Part shown: positions 1 through 9,320 of the stretch, piece after piece | Position numbering within the stretch: the stretch's first letter is position 1 | Layout of the letters: every line of letters starts with the position of its first letter | Assembly: GCA_937870585.1 (NCBI GenBank) | Contig: CALMZE010000048.1 | Coordinates: 1 to 64,000, forward strand | Reading direction: 5' to 3' | DNA from: an uncultured Sphingomonadales bacterium | GTDB lineage: Bacteria > Pseudomonadota > Alphaproteobacteria > Sphingomonadales > Sphingomonadaceae | DNA: 64,000 bases | The notes under the pieces: generated by a model | Seen by the model: only the letters and a program-made list of their open reading frames with translations | Databases searched by the model: none | Told to the model about the DNA's origin: nothing | Made by a program: the position numbers and the translations under genes

Positions 1-42
1 AGCCTCGCGCGCGGCGGCATCCTTGACGGGGGTGTCAGTCAT
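1..42 (-). CDS. sufB: SufB, first 14 codons only (partial)
   Basis: Reading the minus strand from the ATG at 42 gives MTDTPVKDAAAREA before the window ends. The position directly downstream of an Rrf2 regulator of the SUF type, plus a start resembling alphaproteobacterial SufB, suggests the first gene of the Fe-S cluster assembly operon, a cytosolic SufBCD scaffold subunit. Only 14 residues are visible, so the call rests mainly on context. It is separated from the regulator by about 200 bases of repeat DNA, which is unusual inside a suf operon. Confidence 0.5.
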   Translation of the reverse strand, partial: MTDTPVKDAAAREA

Positions 43-65
43 GCGGCGGCCTCGAAAGAAAGATA

Positions 66-232
66 TTTCACGCAAAGGCGCAAAGGCGCGAAGGCTGCCC
101 CATACACCGTTCGTGCTGAGCTTGTCGAAGCACTGTTCTTCTTCGGCGCGCCAAGGAAAAGCAGGCCTTCGACACGCTCAGGCCGAACGGATGGTTTGGA
201 TCCCTTTGCGCCTTCGCGGCTTCGCGCGAACC
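66..232. repeat. Composite repeat: hairpin pair nested in a second inverted pair
   Basis: The centre (107-190) is a pair of inverted arms of the window-wide family with the core GAGCTTGTCGAAG. It is flanked by a second inverted pair: CGCAAAGGCGCAAAGG near 71-86 and its imperfect complement CCCTTTGCGCCTTCGCGG near 202-219. The element fills most of the gap between the rrf2 stop and the sufB start. Confidence 0.8.
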
Positions 233-241
233 AAAGACCGC

Positions 242-652
242 TCATGCCACGCCTCCCACCAGACCCGTCAGCGGAACCCCCGCCAGCGCGCCACGCACGG
301 CGGCATTGACCACTGGCCAGTGCGGCTTCACGCTGCAATCGGGCTCGATCACGCAGCCGCAATCGCCATCCTTGATGCAACTCGTCATCGCAATCGGGCC
401 TTCGACGGCCTCGACAATGTCTGCGAGCGAAATCGCCGCTGCCGGGCGCGCGAGCTTCAGACCACCGGCTGCGCCGCGCGTGGAGCGCAGCAGCCCGGCG
501 TGCGAGAGTTTGCTCACCAGCTTCTGCACGGTGGGCTGGGGAATCCCGGTTTCCTCGGCCAATTCAGACGCACTGGTGCGCGCGCCGCCGCAATGGCGCG
601 ACGCGGCGGACATGATGACGACGGCATAGTCGGCAAGGCTCGAGAGTCGCAT
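242..652 (-). CDS. Rrf2-family SUF operon regulator
   Basis: This 136-residue protein opens with MRLSSLADYAVV and has the winged helix-turn-helix typical of Rrf2/IscR proteins (roughly residues 10-65, with ELAEETGIPQPTVQKLVSKL). It then carries a cysteine cluster, TSCIKDGDCGCVIEPDC (about residues 91-107), that could hold an Fe-S cluster. Length and layout match the SUF-system regulator subfamily, which represses suf genes according to Fe-S status. The start codon lies 6 bases after a candidate -10 element and no Shine-Dalgarno sequence is present. A near-perfect palindrome sits inside the promoter, which points to autoregulation. The sufB start lies downstream on the same strand, so this is probably the first gene of the suf operon. 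Confidence 0.9.
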   Translation of the reverse strand: MRLSSLADYAVVIMSAASRHCGGARTSASELAEETGIPQPTVQKLVSKLSHAGLLRSTRGAAGGLKLARPAAAISLADIVEAVEGPIAMTSCIKDGDCGCVIEPDCSVKPHWPVVNAAVRGALAGVPLTGLVGGVA

Positions 653-658
653 GAATGT

Positions 659-687
659 TATTTGGACCGATTCAGTCCGAATTTCAA
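659..687 (-). promoter_or_regulatory. rrf2/suf promoter with palindromic operator
   Basis: On the minus strand, TTGAAA (687-682), a 17-base spacer and CAAATA (664-659) form a sigma70-like promoter. A 23-base inverted repeat with 3 mismatched pairs (660-682; half-site ATTTGGACCGA) overlaps spacer and -10. The ATG begins 7 bases past the -10, so the transcript would be leaderless. Such a palindrome is the expected binding site for the Rrf2 dimer itself (inference). Confidence 0.65.
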
Positions 688-689
688 GT

Positions 690-1292
690 TCAGACCGGCT
701 TTTGCACCGTCACTGCAAGCCAGTGGGAGCGGGAGCCATCATAGCCGCCGCCTTCAAACGCTTCGAATTCCATGCTCGCCCACGGCCCGGCGGATGTGTA
801 CCAGCCTTCAAGCGCCGCCTTGTCGGGATAATTGTAGTAGCGCCCGATGGAGTCGCGGCCTTCCGCACCGCCGGTCTTGAACGAAGCAACGTGCCAGCCG
901 CCGGGTTTCAGCGCGCGGGCAATTCGCATCAATATGTCGGGAAGCGCAGAACGTGGCACATGGAGGAGCGCCGCTGTCGCAATGATTGCGTCATAGTCCG
1001 CAACGTCATCCAGTTCCTCAAACCGCAAAACCTGGACGGAGATGCCAAGCCGCGCCTCGGCCTGTGCGGCCATGGCCGGGGCACCGTCTGACGGCACAAC
1101 ATCGAAGCTGCGCGCCAACATCGCTTGCGCATCGCGCCCGCTGCCACTCCCCAGTTCGAGAATCCGGCTGCCCGGCTTCAGCCGCGCGAGAAACCCGGCC
1201 AGATGGTGATCGATCCCGTCAAGGCTGGCCGCCGCATAGGCCGCCGCCTCGCGCTGGTAAAATTCCAGCGTGTCGGGATCGTGCCCGCTCAC
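690..1292 (-). CDS. Class I SAM-dependent methyltransferase
   Basis: This 200-residue protein has motif I, ILELGSGSGRD (about residues 44-54), followed by an acidic loop (VVPSDGAP), the motif II-like region YDAIIATAALLHVP and LKPGGWHVASFKTGG, all standard for the Rossmann-fold Methyltransf_11/25 group. The substrate cannot be told from sequence. It is followed at close range by hydroxybutyryl-CoA dehydrogenase upstream on the same strand, but the 38-base gap does not prove an operon. The suf promoter begins immediately beyond its stop codon, so transcription of rrf2 could also receive read-through from here. Confidence 0.85.
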   Translation of the reverse strand: MSGHDPDTLEFYQREAAAYAAASLDGIDHHLAGFLARLKPGSRILELGSGSGRDAQAMLARSFDVVPSDGAPAMAAQAEARLGISVQVLRFEELDDVADYDAIIATAALLHVPRSALPDILMRIARALKPGGWHVASFKTGGAEGRDSIGRYYNYPDKAALEGWYTSAGPWASMEFEAFEGGGYDGSRSHWLAVTVQKPV

Positions 1293-1330
1293 CTGCTCAG
1301 CGCGTCGGCATTTTGGATGGTGTCACGACG

Positions 1331-2200
1331 TTACCGCGTCGGCACGGGCACCGGCCCGGAATAATCATAGAAGCCCCGGCCCGTCTTGCGGCCCAGCCAG
1401 CCGGCTTCCACATATTTCACCAGCAGCGGCGCGGGGCGATATTTGCTGTCTCCGGTGGTGTTGTAGAGCACCTTGATGATGTCGAGGCAGGTATCCAGCC
1501 CCACGAAATCAGCGAGTTCCAGCGGCCCCATCGGATGATTGAGGCCGATGCGACAGCCCTTGTCGATATCGCGGATATTGGCGGTGCTCTGCCCGAGCAC
1601 GAAGACCGCTTCGTTGATCATTGGCAGCAGGATGCGGTTGACGACAAAGCCCGGCTCGTCCTGCGCGTACACGATTTCCTTCTTGAGCGTCTCCACATAG
1701 TCGCTGACCGTTTCCAGCGTTTCGTCAGATGTGGCAAGGCCGGGAATGACTTCGATCAGGCCCATCACGGGGACCGGATTGAAGAAGTGGATGCCAATGA
1801 ACCGCTTCGGATCGGGTGCCGCCTGCGCCATGCGCGTGATGGGGATGGACGAAGTGTTGGAGGCGAGGATCGCGTCATCGCGCAGCACCTTGCCGACATC
1901 GAGGAAGATGGCGCGCTTGATCTCTTCCTTCTCGGTCGCGGCTTCGATGACCATATCTGCATCAGCGAAGGATGAAGAGCCTGCCACAGGTTCGATGCGA
2001 TTGAGAAGCGCGGCCGCATCGGCCTCGCTCATCTTTTCGCGCTGCACCAACCGGTCGAGCGCCTTGGCGATGCTCACCTTACCCTTTTCTGCGCGGGCCA
2101 TGTCCACGTCTGACAGGCGGACGAGATAGCCCGCCTGCGCCGAAACCTGCGCGATACCCGAACCCATCTGGCCTGCGCCAACCACACCGATGATCTTCAT
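1331..2200 (-). CDS. 3-hydroxybutyryl-CoA dehydrogenase
   Basis: The 289-residue protein begins [18 protein letters not shown], the NAD-binding Rossmann glycine motif of the 3-hydroxyacyl-CoA dehydrogenase family. The NAD domain (about 1-185) includes SNTSSIPIT and the catalytic-His segment [16 protein letters not shown]. The C-terminal domain has the [17 protein letters not shown] signature and ends [12 protein letters not shown]. It oxidises (S)-3-hydroxybutyryl-CoA to acetoacetyl-CoA in butanoate or fatty-acid metabolism. The length is normal for the stand-alone PaaH/Hbd type, not the FadB fusion. No other beta-oxidation gene is adjacent. Confidence 0.93.
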   Translation of the reverse strand: MKIIGVVGAGQMGSGIAQVSAQAGYLVRLSDVDMARAEKGKVSIAKALDRLVQREKMSEADAAALLNRIEPVAGSSSFADADMVIEAATEKEEIKRAIFLDVGKVLRDDAILASNTSSIPITRMAQAAPDPKRFIGIHFFNPVPVMGLIEVIPGLATSDETLETVSDYVETLKKEIVYAQDEPGFVVNRILLPMINEAVFVLGQSTANIRDIDKGCRIGLNHPMGPLELADFVGLDTCLDIIKVLYNTTGDSKYRPAPLLVKYVEAGWLGRKTGRGFYDYSGPVPVPTR

Positions 2201-2391
2201 GGATTGTCCCTGAGTCTTATGTGTCTATCCCCTCTCCTTAGGCTTCGCACATGCAGCAAAACAAGCATAAGATTGGCGAAATTTGCTCAATCGCACTTTA
2301 ACCAGTCGCAGAAAGGGAATTGCGGACAAATCGTGAGACACTGGCCCCCGGAACCGCTGCGCAAGGGAGCGGAAGCCGAGGGGAATGGCTC

Positions 2392-2889
2392 ATGCGGATT
2401 TCGCGCTGGAAGGCCTGGATGATTGCGAGTGGCTTTGCGCTGACGGTTGCGGTGCCCGCCCATGCAGAAAGCGCCACCGGAGCCTCGACCGTATCGGTGT
2501 ATCGCCCGATCACGCTGGCCAGCCTGCTGGACATGAGCTTTGGCCATATCGTCGCCAGTTCCAGCGGCGGGAATGTCACATTGGCGACCGCGACGGGAAC
2601 GCGCGTGTGCGACGGATCACTGCACTGCTCCGGCACCTATGGATTTGCCAAGCTGATCGTGGCGGGCACCAATGGCACCGTTCAGGTCACCTATGATCCG
2701 GTTTTCCACTTGACCGGGCCAGGGCAGGACATGCCCGTCACACTCGATTTTCCGGGCGGAAACGGGGCCTTGCTGACTCTTGTTTCCAATTCGTTGGAGG
2801 TCGATTTCGGCGCGACGGTCTATGTCAATCCGAACCAGACACCCGGCGACTATTCCGGGCTGATCTCGGTCAACGTCAATTATCAATAG
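2392..2889 (+). CDS. Secreted DUF4402 protein
   Basis: The ATG at 2392 is chosen because GAGGGGA lies just upstream and a signal peptide follows directly (MRISRWKAWMIASGFALTV to PAHAES, cleavage near residue 25). An upstream in-frame start at 2320 would bury the signal peptide. The mature part of about 140 residues has the layout of DUF4402: LDMSFGHIVA, then TGTRVCDGSLHCSGTYGFA, and a beta-rich end GDYSGLISVNVNYQ. Such proteins are small periplasmic or surface beta-sandwich proteins of unknown role, sometimes near fimbrial genes; no usher or chaperone is nearby. It is divergent from the dehydrogenase. Confidence 0.75.
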   Translation: MRISRWKAWMIASGFALTVAVPAHAESATGASTVSVYRPITLASLLDMSFGHIVASSSGGNVTLATATGTRVCDGSLHCSGTYGFAKLIVAGTNGTVQVTYDPVFHLTGPGQDMPVTLDFPGGNGALLTLVSNSLEVDFGATVYVNPNQTPGDYSGLISVNVNYQ

Positions 2890-2933
2890 CGCGCCGGAGC
2901 AGCATTGCCCCCTGCCCCGGCTGCGTGCTGAAT

Positions 2934-4673
2934 CTATTCAGCCGCCAGCGCCATTTCCACGCGCTGCGGGCCGCGAATGACGACGCCGGGGTGAACGCCC
3001 AGATATTCGCCGTTGCGGAACGTCACCTGACCAGACTTGATCGTATAGTCATAGCCGTCCGCCTTCTGGAGCAGCCGCTTGCCACCCGCTGGAAGGTCGA
3101 AGGCGAGCCACGGCTTGCCGAGCTTGAGCGTCTCCATGTTGATCACATTGACATCCGCCAGATAGCCCGGCGCGAGCAGCCCGCGATCTTCGAGCCCATA
3201 GAGCAAGGCCGTATCGCGGCACTGGCGCTTGATGGCGTGTTCCAGGCTGATCCGCGCCTTTTGCCGATCCCGCACCCAATGCTGGAGCATGAAGGTGGGC
3301 GAGGCCGCGTCGCAGATGGTGCCGCAATGCGCGCCACCGTCTGACAGGCTGTTGATCGTGTCACCCGCAGCCTGCAAATCCTCCAGAAAATTGAGGTTGC
3401 CATCGCGGTAATTGAGCACAGGGAAATAGATGAAGCCCTTGCCCTCATCCTTCATCAGCAGATCATAGGCGTAGGATTCGCCCGAAACGCCAGCGGCCGC
3501 CGCGCGCGCCATGATGGTGTCGTCCTGCGTCGGCTCATAGTTGAAGTCCGGTGACATTTCGAACTGCGCAAACCAGCCCGCCGCGACGATCTTGAGCAGA
3601 TCGCCAATATCGGTTTCAGGGAAGACGTTGGGTTCGGTGATCATGCGCTGTTTGAAGGCCGGGTCTTTCAGCCGCTCCAACTGCGCATCCCAAGGGAGCC
3701 CCGCAATTTCGGCCCATGCGGGGCGGAACACGAACGGATGGACCGTCCCCTGCCACGCCATGATGATGCCATTGCCGCGCAGGGCAATGGCGGCGACGAT
3801 TTTGGCTCCATTATCATTCTGCGCGCGCATCTGTTCGATCTGTTCTTCGAGCGGCAATTCCTTGGCGATGGATTGCAGCGCGGCGAAGGTAACCGGAAGC
3901 CCGGTTTCGCGGCTGATCTGGCCCATCCATTCAAACTCATTCCATTCGCGCTTCAGGTCAGACGCGAGTTCGAACACGCCATGCCCGGCGCGGCCCATCG
4001 CGCGGCCAATCTCGACCAGTTCTTCCGCCGTAGCCGTCGTGCCCGGCACCAGTTCGCCATCCACGGACTTGTGCAGAACGGTGCGCGAGGTGGAGAAGCC
4101 CAGCGCGCCTGCACGAACGCCCTCTTCCACGATGCGCGCCATTTCCGCCACATCCGCATCGGTCGGCATAGCACCGGGCTGCTCGCGGTCGCCCAGCACA
4201 TAAGCGCGCACAGCACCATGCGGAACATGCGTGCCGACATCGACCGTGCGCGGCAGACGCTCCAGCGCGTCGAGATATTCGGGGAAGGTCTCCCAATCCC
4301 ACTTCATGCCTTCAGACAGCGCGGTGCCGGGAATATCCTCCACGCCTTCCATCAGGCTGATCAGCCATTCATGGCGATCCTTGGCGGCAGGCGCAAAGCC
4401 CACGCCGCAATTGCCCATCACCACCGTGGTTACGCCGTGCCAGCTGGAGGGCGCCATTTCCGCATCCCACGTCGCCTGCCCGTCATAGTGGGTGTGCACA
4501 TCCACAAAGCCCGGCGTGACGATGCGGCCGGTAGCATCGATCTCTTCGCGGCCCTGCTGCTCGACCGTGCCGACGATCGAGACGAGACCGCCATCAATCG
4601 CCACATCCGCCTTGAACGGGGCGGAGCCCGAACCATCAACGACCATGCCACCACGGATCACCAGATCATGCAT
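2934..4673 (-). CDS. D-aminoacylase-type amidohydrolase (amidohydrolase 3 family)
   Basis: The 579-residue protein starts [16 protein letters not shown] and carries the metal motif VDVHTHYDG (His60, His62). [10 protein letters not shown] contains the cysteine found in N-acyl-D-amino-acid deacylases, and SDGGAHCG near residue 450 supplies the catalytic aspartate region. Together these place it in the urease-like TIM-barrel amidohydrolases, which hydrolyse N-acyl-D-amino acids or related amides. It is longer than the classical enzyme of about 480 residues, as is common for the sphingomonad and actinobacterial branch. ATG 4673 is preferred over GTG 4676 because AGGAG ends 4 bases before it. The exact substrate is unknown. 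Confidence 0.87.
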   Translation of the reverse strand: MHDLVIRGGMVVDGSGSAPFKADVAIDGGLVSIVGTVEQQGREEIDATGRIVTPGFVDVHTHYDGQATWDAEMAPSSWHGVTTVVMGNCGVGFAPAAKDRHEWLISLMEGVEDIPGTALSEGMKWDWETFPEYLDALERLPRTVDVGTHVPHGAVRAYVLGDREQPGAMPTDADVAEMARIVEEGVRAGALGFSTSRTVLHKSVDGELVPGTTATAEELVEIGRAMGRAGHGVFELASDLKREWNEFEWMGQISRETGLPVTFAALQSIAKELPLEEQIEQMRAQNDNGAKIVAAIALRGNGIIMAWQGTVHPFVFRPAWAEIAGLPWDAQLERLKDPAFKQRMITEPNVFPETDIGDLLKIVAAGWFAQFEMSPDFNYEPTQDDTIMARAAAAGVSGESYAYDLLMKDEGKGFIYFPVLNYRDGNLNFLEDLQAAGDTINSLSDGGAHCGTICDAASPTFMLQHWVRDRQKARISLEHAIKRQCRDTALLYGLEDRGLLAPGYLADVNVINMETLKLGKPWLAFDLPAGGKRLLQKADGYDYTIKSGQVTFRNGEYLGVHPGVVIRGPQRVEMALAAE

Positions 4674-4767
4674 CACTCTCTCCTCAATTTGATTCTGTGT
4701 TTGACGGGAAAGCTATCACAGATGGGCATTTGCGGAAGGGGGAATGACGGGAGGCAAATTGAAAATT

Positions 4768-4854
4768 CCGTTCGTCCTGAGCTTGTCGAAGGACTGTCCT
4801 TCCTCTCTCATTCGGCAAGAAAAGGACAGTGCTTCGACAAGCTCAGCACGAACG
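4768..4854. repeat. Paired-hairpin repeat (CTTCGACAAGCTCAG family)
   Basis: Arm 1 has GTCCT..AGGAC around the conserved loop GAGCTTGTCGA. Arm 2, inverted, has GTGCT..AGCAC. The element lies between two divergent genes. Confidence 0.9.
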
Positions 4855-4889
4855 ATGACGGGGACATCCATATGTGCCAAAGGCGTCCG

Positions 4890-6077
4890 ATGAGCAGGTC
4901 CTCCCTCCCCCACGACATCATCATCCTCGGCGCAGGCGGAGCGGGCCTAATGGCGGCGGCCACCGCCGCGCAGGGTGGCGCGCGGGTGCTGGTGCTCGAT
5001 CATAATGCGGAGCCGGGACGGAAAATCCTCATCTCAGGCGGCGGGCGGTGCAACTTCACCAATATGCATACCGCGCCAGACCGCTACCTCTCCGCCAATC
5101 CGCATTTCGCCAAGTCCGCGCTCAGCCGCTACACCCCTGCCGATTTCCTCAGTCTGGTCGATGCGCACGGCATCGCTTGGCATGAAAAGACGTTGGGGCA
5201 ACTCTTCTGCGATGGCTCCGCGCGGCAGATCCTCGATATGCTGTTGGCCGAATGCGCCAAGGGCGGCGTAGACTTTGCTTTGGGCGAGGCGCCCGGCGCA
5301 ATCAGCCATACCGACGGCTTGTTTCATGTCGGCCCACATAGCGCCCGCGCGCTGGTGGTGGCGACGGGAGGCCCCTCCATTCCCAAGATCGGCGCGACCG
5401 ACGCCGCCTATCGCATCGCCCGCCAGTTCGGGCTGAAAGTGGTGGAACCGCGCCCCGCGCTGGTGCCGCTCACGCTGGGCGGAGACGAAACCCTGTTCCG
5501 CGAATTGTCCGGCGTGGCGGCGGATGTGACCGCGCGTGCGGGCAAGGCCGAATTTCGCGAAGCCGCGCTCTTCACGCACAAAGGCCTGTCCGGCCCGGCC
5601 ATCTTGCAAGCCTCCAGCTATTGGACGCACAACGCGCCGGTCTGGATCGATTTCCTGCCCGAATGCAACGCGGTGGATGCTCTGCTCTCCGCCAAGCGCG
5701 ATGCGCCTCGCGCCACGCTGCGCTCCTTCTTGGCAACCCACATGCCTGACCGGCTGGCCGTCGCGCTGTCAGAGCGGATCGGCCTTGCCACCCGCCTTGC
5801 CGACACGCCCGACAAGGCCCTGCGCGCTGGCGGCGAACGCCTCAACCGCTGGGCCTTCCACCCCAATGGTACAGAGGGCTTCGCCAAAGCCGAAGTTACG
5901 CTGGGCGGCGTTTCCACGGCCGAACTCTCCTCGCAAACGATGGAAGCCAAGCGCGTACCGGGCCTCTATTTCATTGGCGAAGCGGTGGACGTGACCGGCT
6001 GGCTGGGCGGCTATAACTTCCAATGGGCCTGGGCGAGCGGCGTTGCGGCGGGCAAGGCTTTGGTCAAATCTGCTTGA
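4890..6077 (+). CDS. BaiN/HI0933-family NAD(P)/FAD oxidoreductase
   Basis: A 395-residue flavoprotein. It has the dinucleotide motif IIILGAGGAGLMAAATAA near the N-terminus, the family signature GRKILISGGGRCNFTN (about residues 44-59), the ATGGPSIPKIGATDAAYRIA segment and the C-terminal WLGGYNFQWAWASGVAAG that closes the FAD site. These fit the HI0933/YhiN/BaiN family of flavoproteins, whose physiological substrates are mostly unknown. ATG 4890 is preferred over the in-frame ATG 4872 because AAAGG precedes it by 7 bases. The open frame continues far upstream, but that part only shadows the amidohydrolase gene. Confidence 0.9.
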   Translation: MSRSSLPHDIIILGAGGAGLMAAATAAQGGARVLVLDHNAEPGRKILISGGGRCNFTNMHTAPDRYLSANPHFAKSALSRYTPADFLSLVDAHGIAWHEKTLGQLFCDGSARQILDMLLAECAKGGVDFALGEAPGAISHTDGLFHVGPHSARALVVATGGPSIPKIGATDAAYRIARQFGLKVVEPRPALVPLTLGGDETLFRELSGVAADVTARAGKAEFREAALFTHKGLSGPAILQASSYWTHNAPVWIDFLPECNAVDALLSAKRDAPRATLRSFLATHMPDRLAVALSERIGLATRLADTPDKALRAGGERLNRWAFHPNGTEGFAKAEVTLGGVSTAELSSQTMEAKRVPGLYFIGEAVDVTGWLGGYNFQWAWASGVAAGKALVKSA

Positions 6078-6132
6078 TTTTCACGAGCAGCGCAGGCAGC
6101 ACAACGCCCTCACTGCAAGAGTATCCTGTGCC

Positions 6133-6468
6133 ATGACCTTGTCCCGCCTCCCCCTCGCCCTCATGCTCGCCGCGACCCCTTTGCCCGCGTTCGCGCAGAG
6201 CGCGGAAACGGCGATGGCTGACATGAAGTGCATGATGGCGGCGGGCAGCATAGACCCCGCCTCCCCCAAGGAGCAGCAGGATGCGATGATGCTGATGGCG
6301 GTCTTCTATGTCGGCAAGGTCTATGGCCGCAATCCGGCATTCGATGTCAGCGGATTCGTAAACCAGAACAAGGCCGAACTCGAAGCCATTGATGTGGCTG
6401 CTGAAATTCAGCGCTGTACTGGGGAATTCGGCAAGCGGGGTGAGGCGCTCAGCAAGCTGGGCGGATAA
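6133..6468 (+). CDS. Small secreted protein, unknown family
   Basis: This 111-residue protein has a clear signal peptide (MTLSRLPLALMLAATPLPAFA, cut before QSAET). The mature part is mostly helical, with two cysteines (MKCMMAAG and IQRCTG) that could form a disulfide. I do not recognise the family; similar short helical periplasmic proteins are frequent in sphingomonads. It follows the flavoprotein by 55 bases on the same strand and may be co-transcribed. The start is set by the signal peptide rather than the upstream in-frame codon at 6043. Confidence 0.7.
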   Translation: MTLSRLPLALMLAATPLPAFAQSAETAMADMKCMMAAGSIDPASPKEQQDAMMLMAVFYVGKVYGRNPAFDVSGFVNQNKAELEAIDVAAEIQRCTGEFGKRGEALSKLGG

Positions 6469-6476
6469 CAAGTCCC

Positions 6477-6561
6477 GCCGTCCTGAGCTTGTCGAAGGAC
6501 CGCGCTTCATTCTCTTGTCCGAGCCGAAAAAAGCGGTCCTTCGACAAGCTCAGGACCGCGG
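6477..6561. repeat. Paired-hairpin repeat between convergent genes
   Basis: Both arms are GTCCT..AGGAC versions of the GAGCTTGTCGA family. It sits between the ends of two convergent genes, where folded RNA could help 3'-end formation in either direction. Confidence 0.9.
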
Positions 6562-6569
6562 AATTGATT

Positions 6570-7586
6570 TCACCCGAACCCCACTGTCCCCGCGTCAACC
6601 AACGCCTTGATGACCACCGCCGCGCCGCATTGGCGTGATTTCGCGGTGGCGCTCCATTTGCCATCCGCCACGAACTTGCCCGCCTCATAATGGTTTGAAA
6701 ATCCCCACAAATAGGGCGTGGGCACCAGCTGCTTGCGGTAGCCAAAGCCGTTATACGCCTCCAGCCGATAGAGCGTCCGCTCTAGGCTCCAGTCAGTCTT
6801 GCCTGCAAAGCCGAGCAGTTTCATCGCGTCCTTGGCGCTTGATTCCCAATCATCGGGCGGCAGCCAGACAGTGGGATGCCCGGCAGGAACCTGCCGCGTG
6901 CGCTGCTTGAGCGGATAGTCACCATTGTGGAGATGCGCGCGAAAATTGAAGCTCGCCTCCAGCCCGTGGATCGCGCCAATGAAGAACCACGGCACCTGCA
7001 CATCCTTGCCAACCGTTTCATAACGCAGGCGGGATTGGGTGATCATTGCGGCCTGCCACACCACCGCATCCTTATGCTGCGCGCGGACCTCTGCTGTTTT
7101 GAACAGCCGCGCATATTCATCCTTGAGACTGGCGAAATCGCGCGCGGTCGAAAGGCGGAGCGGCGCAGGCTTGAGCGCATCGGGCACAACATGCTGGGTG
7201 GAGTTGACGTCCGCAAGCAGCGCCCCCGCTTTCTCCGCCGTTTCGGGATCGCGCCCCTCGCTGCGGTCAATCAACGAAACAAGGCGGGGCACCGCGCTTT
7301 CGTAGAATGAGCCTTCCACGGCAACCAAAGGCGGCGGCTTGATTGCGTCCAGCGGTGAATAGGGCAATCCCTTGGCATTGGCCTGCCGTTCGAGCGCGAG
7401 AATTTCAGTCACCATATCGAGCAGGTTGAGCGGGCCAACTTTGGCCTTCACCTTGTCGACCAGTGGCTGCGGCACCGTGACGCCGAACAGCTTGAGCGGC
7501 TCTTGCGATTGCGCCCAAGCCGGGCCGGCCATGGCGAGCCCCGCGCCAAACCGCATCACATCGCGTCTGTTGAACCCATTACGCAT
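6570..7586 (-). CDS. Exported lysozyme-like / peptidoglycan-associated protein
   Basis: A 338-residue protein with a possible Tat-like export signal (FNRRDVMRFGAGLAMAG then PAWAQ). The C-terminal half has WFFIGAIHGLEASFNFRAHL, HNGDYPL, RQVPAGHP, LYRLEAYNGFGYR, PYLWGFSNHYEAGKF and SRQCGAAV. I recall this string of motifs from proteins annotated as lysozyme-like or peptidoglycan-binding; the Glu in HGLEASF would be the candidate catalytic residue. The N-terminal 130 residues are not recognised. ATG 7586 is chosen over GTG 7595 because GGAGGG lies 8 bases upstream of it. Substrate and activity are unproven. Confidence 0.6.
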   Translation of the reverse strand: MRNGFNRRDVMRFGAGLAMAGPAWAQSQEPLKLFGVTVPQPLVDKVKAKVGPLNLLDMVTEILALERQANAKGLPYSPLDAIKPPPLVAVEGSFYESAVPRLVSLIDRSEGRDPETAEKAGALLADVNSTQHVVPDALKPAPLRLSTARDFASLKDEYARLFKTAEVRAQHKDAVVWQAAMITQSRLRYETVGKDVQVPWFFIGAIHGLEASFNFRAHLHNGDYPLKQRTRQVPAGHPTVWLPPDDWESSAKDAMKLLGFAGKTDWSLERTLYRLEAYNGFGYRKQLVPTPYLWGFSNHYEAGKFVADGKWSATAKSRQCGAAVVIKALVDAGTVGFG

Positions 7587-7660
7587 CACGGTCACCCTCC
7601 GTGGGAAGGGCTGATGCTAACATGGAGTCGGGCGTTTGGGGAGTCTTCCTGCACAGCCTC

Positions 7661-7734
7661 GTCATTCCCGCGTAGGCGGGAATCCAAGATCTCAAACTCT
7701 GGTGTTCATGGATTCCCGCCTACGCGGGAATGAC
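7661..7734. repeat. Inverted repeat with GTCATTCCCGCGTAGGCGGG arms
   Basis: Two near-identical inverted arms, each itself a hairpin (CCCGCGTAGGCGGG), flank about 26 bases. This is a widespread proteobacterial intergenic repeat type, distinct from the CTTCGACAAGCTCAG family. It separates the purK stop from the upstream end of the lysozyme-like gene. Confidence 0.85.
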
Positions 7735-7767
7735 GAAATGGGGACGAGAATGACGCCAAGAAGCAGC

Positions 7768-8847
7768 TTACCGCTCCACCCGCGTCAGATGCCCCATTTT
7801 CCGGCCCGGCCGCGCTTCGCCCTTGCCGTAGAGATGCAGATGCGTGCCCATATCGGCAGCGAGCTCTGCCCAGCGATCTGCATCCGCCCCGATCAGATTG
7901 GTCATCACCACTTTCTTGCCGGTGAGCGCGGTGGATCCAAGCGGCAGGCCAGCCACCGCGCGGATATGGTTTTCAAACTGGGAGGCAACCGATCCTTCAA
8001 TCGTCCAGTGCCCGCTGTTATGAACGCGCGGGGCCATTTCATTGAACACTGGACCATCCGGGCCGCAGAAAAATTCGATGGCGAACACGCCGACATAATC
8101 GAGCTTCTCCGCAATCTTCCGGGCCAGCGCCCGGGCAGCGGGAAGCTGCTGCGCGACCTCTCCATCGGCAGGGACGGTGGATGTGTGCAAAATGCCGTCG
8201 CGGTGAACATTTTCCGGCGCATCCCAGAAAGCGACGGTCCCGGCGCGATCCCGCGCGACCAGCAACGAGAATTCCTGGTTGAATTTGACCATCGCCTCAA
8301 GGATCAGCGTGCCACCATCTTGAAGCGCATCCCAAGCCGCATCAACGTCTTCCGTGGAACGGATGCGGGCCTGCCCCTTGCCATCATAGCCAAAGCGCGT
8401 GGTCTTCAGGATGGCAGGCAGGCCGACCTTGGCAACCGCTGCGTCCAACCTGGCGCGATCTTCCACCACCGCCCAGTCCGCCGTGCGCCCACCGCATTCC
8501 TGCGCGAAGTTCTTTTCGGCAATCCGGTCCTGCCCGATTTCCAGCGCGCGGATCGGCGGGAAGACGGGGGCATGATCATCGAGCGCATGGAGCGGATCGG
8601 CCGCGATATTCTCAAACTCGAACGTCACCACATCCACGCTGTCTGCAAAGGCCGCGAGCGCCACGCGATCATCATAGGCGGCGCGCGTGTGCTCTGCTGC
8701 AACATCGGCGGCGCAGCTTTCCTCGTCAGGCGCAAAAATATGGATGCGATAGCCGAACGGGGCCGCCGCAAGCGCGAGCATCCGCCCCAGCTGGCCACCG
8801 CCGATAATGCCAATCGTGGAGCCGGGGGGCAGCGCCGTTCCGCTCAT
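7768..8847 (-). CDS. purK: 5-(carboxyamino)imidazole ribonucleotide synthase PurK
   Basis: A 359-residue ATP-grasp enzyme that converts AIR, ATP and bicarbonate to N5-CAIR in purine synthesis. The N-terminus [18 protein letters not shown] is the PurK hallmark. The ATP-grasp core has [12 protein letters not shown] and [14 protein letters not shown], and the end has [13 protein letters not shown]. The start is placed at 8847, where the ATG overlaps the purE stop (ATGA), giving translational coupling. A longer open frame to 8889 lies inside purE and is not needed. The gene order purE-purK is normal. Confidence 0.96.
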   Translation of the reverse strand: MSGTALPPGSTIGIIGGGQLGRMLALAAAPFGYRIHIFAPDEESCAADVAAEHTRAAYDDRVALAAFADSVDVVTFEFENIAADPLHALDDHAPVFPPIRALEIGQDRIAEKNFAQECGGRTADWAVVEDRARLDAAVAKVGLPAILKTTRFGYDGKGQARIRSTEDVDAAWDALQDGGTLILEAMVKFNQEFSLLVARDRAGTVAFWDAPENVHRDGILHTSTVPADGEVAQQLPAARALARKIAEKLDYVGVFAIEFFCGPDGPVFNEMAPRVHNSGHWTIEGSVASQFENHIRAVAGLPLGSTALTGKKVVMTNLIGADADRWAELAADMGTHLHLYGKGEARPGRKMGHLTRVER

Positions 8848-9320
8848 TGCGGCTCCTCTGCCACAGCCGCCGTCTGGTTCGCGCGCCATGCGTCAAGCCG
8901 CCCGGCGAGTGCATCGTCAGTAGTAGAGAGGATCGACGCCGCCAGAAGCGCCGCGTTGATCGCGCCGGGCTTGCCGATGGCGAGCGTGCCCACAGGAATG
9001 CCGCCGGGCATCTGAACGATGGAGAGCAGGCTGTCCATGCCGCTCAGCGCCTTGGATTCAACCGGCACGCCCAGCACAGGAAGCGAGGTCATCGCCGCTG
9101 TCATCCCCGGCAGATGCGCCGCACCGCCCGCGCCTGCAATGATCACTTTGAGGCCGCGTCCGCGCGCCGCCTTGGCATAGTCTGCCATCCGGTCCGGCGT
9201 GCGGTGGGCGGAAACGATCTTCACTTCATGCGCCACATCGAGCGCAGCCAGCGTTTCGGCGGCGTGCCGCATCGTTTCCCAGTCAGACTGGCTGCCCATG
9301 ATGATGCCGACGCTGGCCAT
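8844..9320 (-). CDS. purE: N5-CAIR mutase PurE
   Basis: A 158-residue cytosolic enzyme that rearranges N5-CAIR to CAIR. The signature [13 protein letters not shown], the SAHRTPDRM segment and [19 protein letters not shown] match class I Pur[21 protein letters not shown] is also conserved. ATG 9320 is favoured over TTG 9341, because GGGAG lies 6 bases before it and the protein then begins [10 protein letters not shown] as expected. The stop overlaps the purK start by 4 bases. Confidence 0.96.
   Translation of the reverse strand: MASVGIIMGSQSDWETMRHAAETLAALDVAHEVKIVSAHRTPDRMADYAKAARGRGLKVIIAGAGGAAHLPGMTAAMTSLPVLGVPVESKALSGMDSLLSIVQMPGGIPVGTLAIGKPGAINAALLAASILSTTDDALAGRLDAWRANQTAAVAEEPQ

Noticed and set aside
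3738..4889. Upstream open extension of the HI0933 flavoprotein frame
   Set aside because: It runs antisense over the amidohydrolase gene, is Arg/His rich, and the flavoprotein has its own start with a ribosome-binding site.
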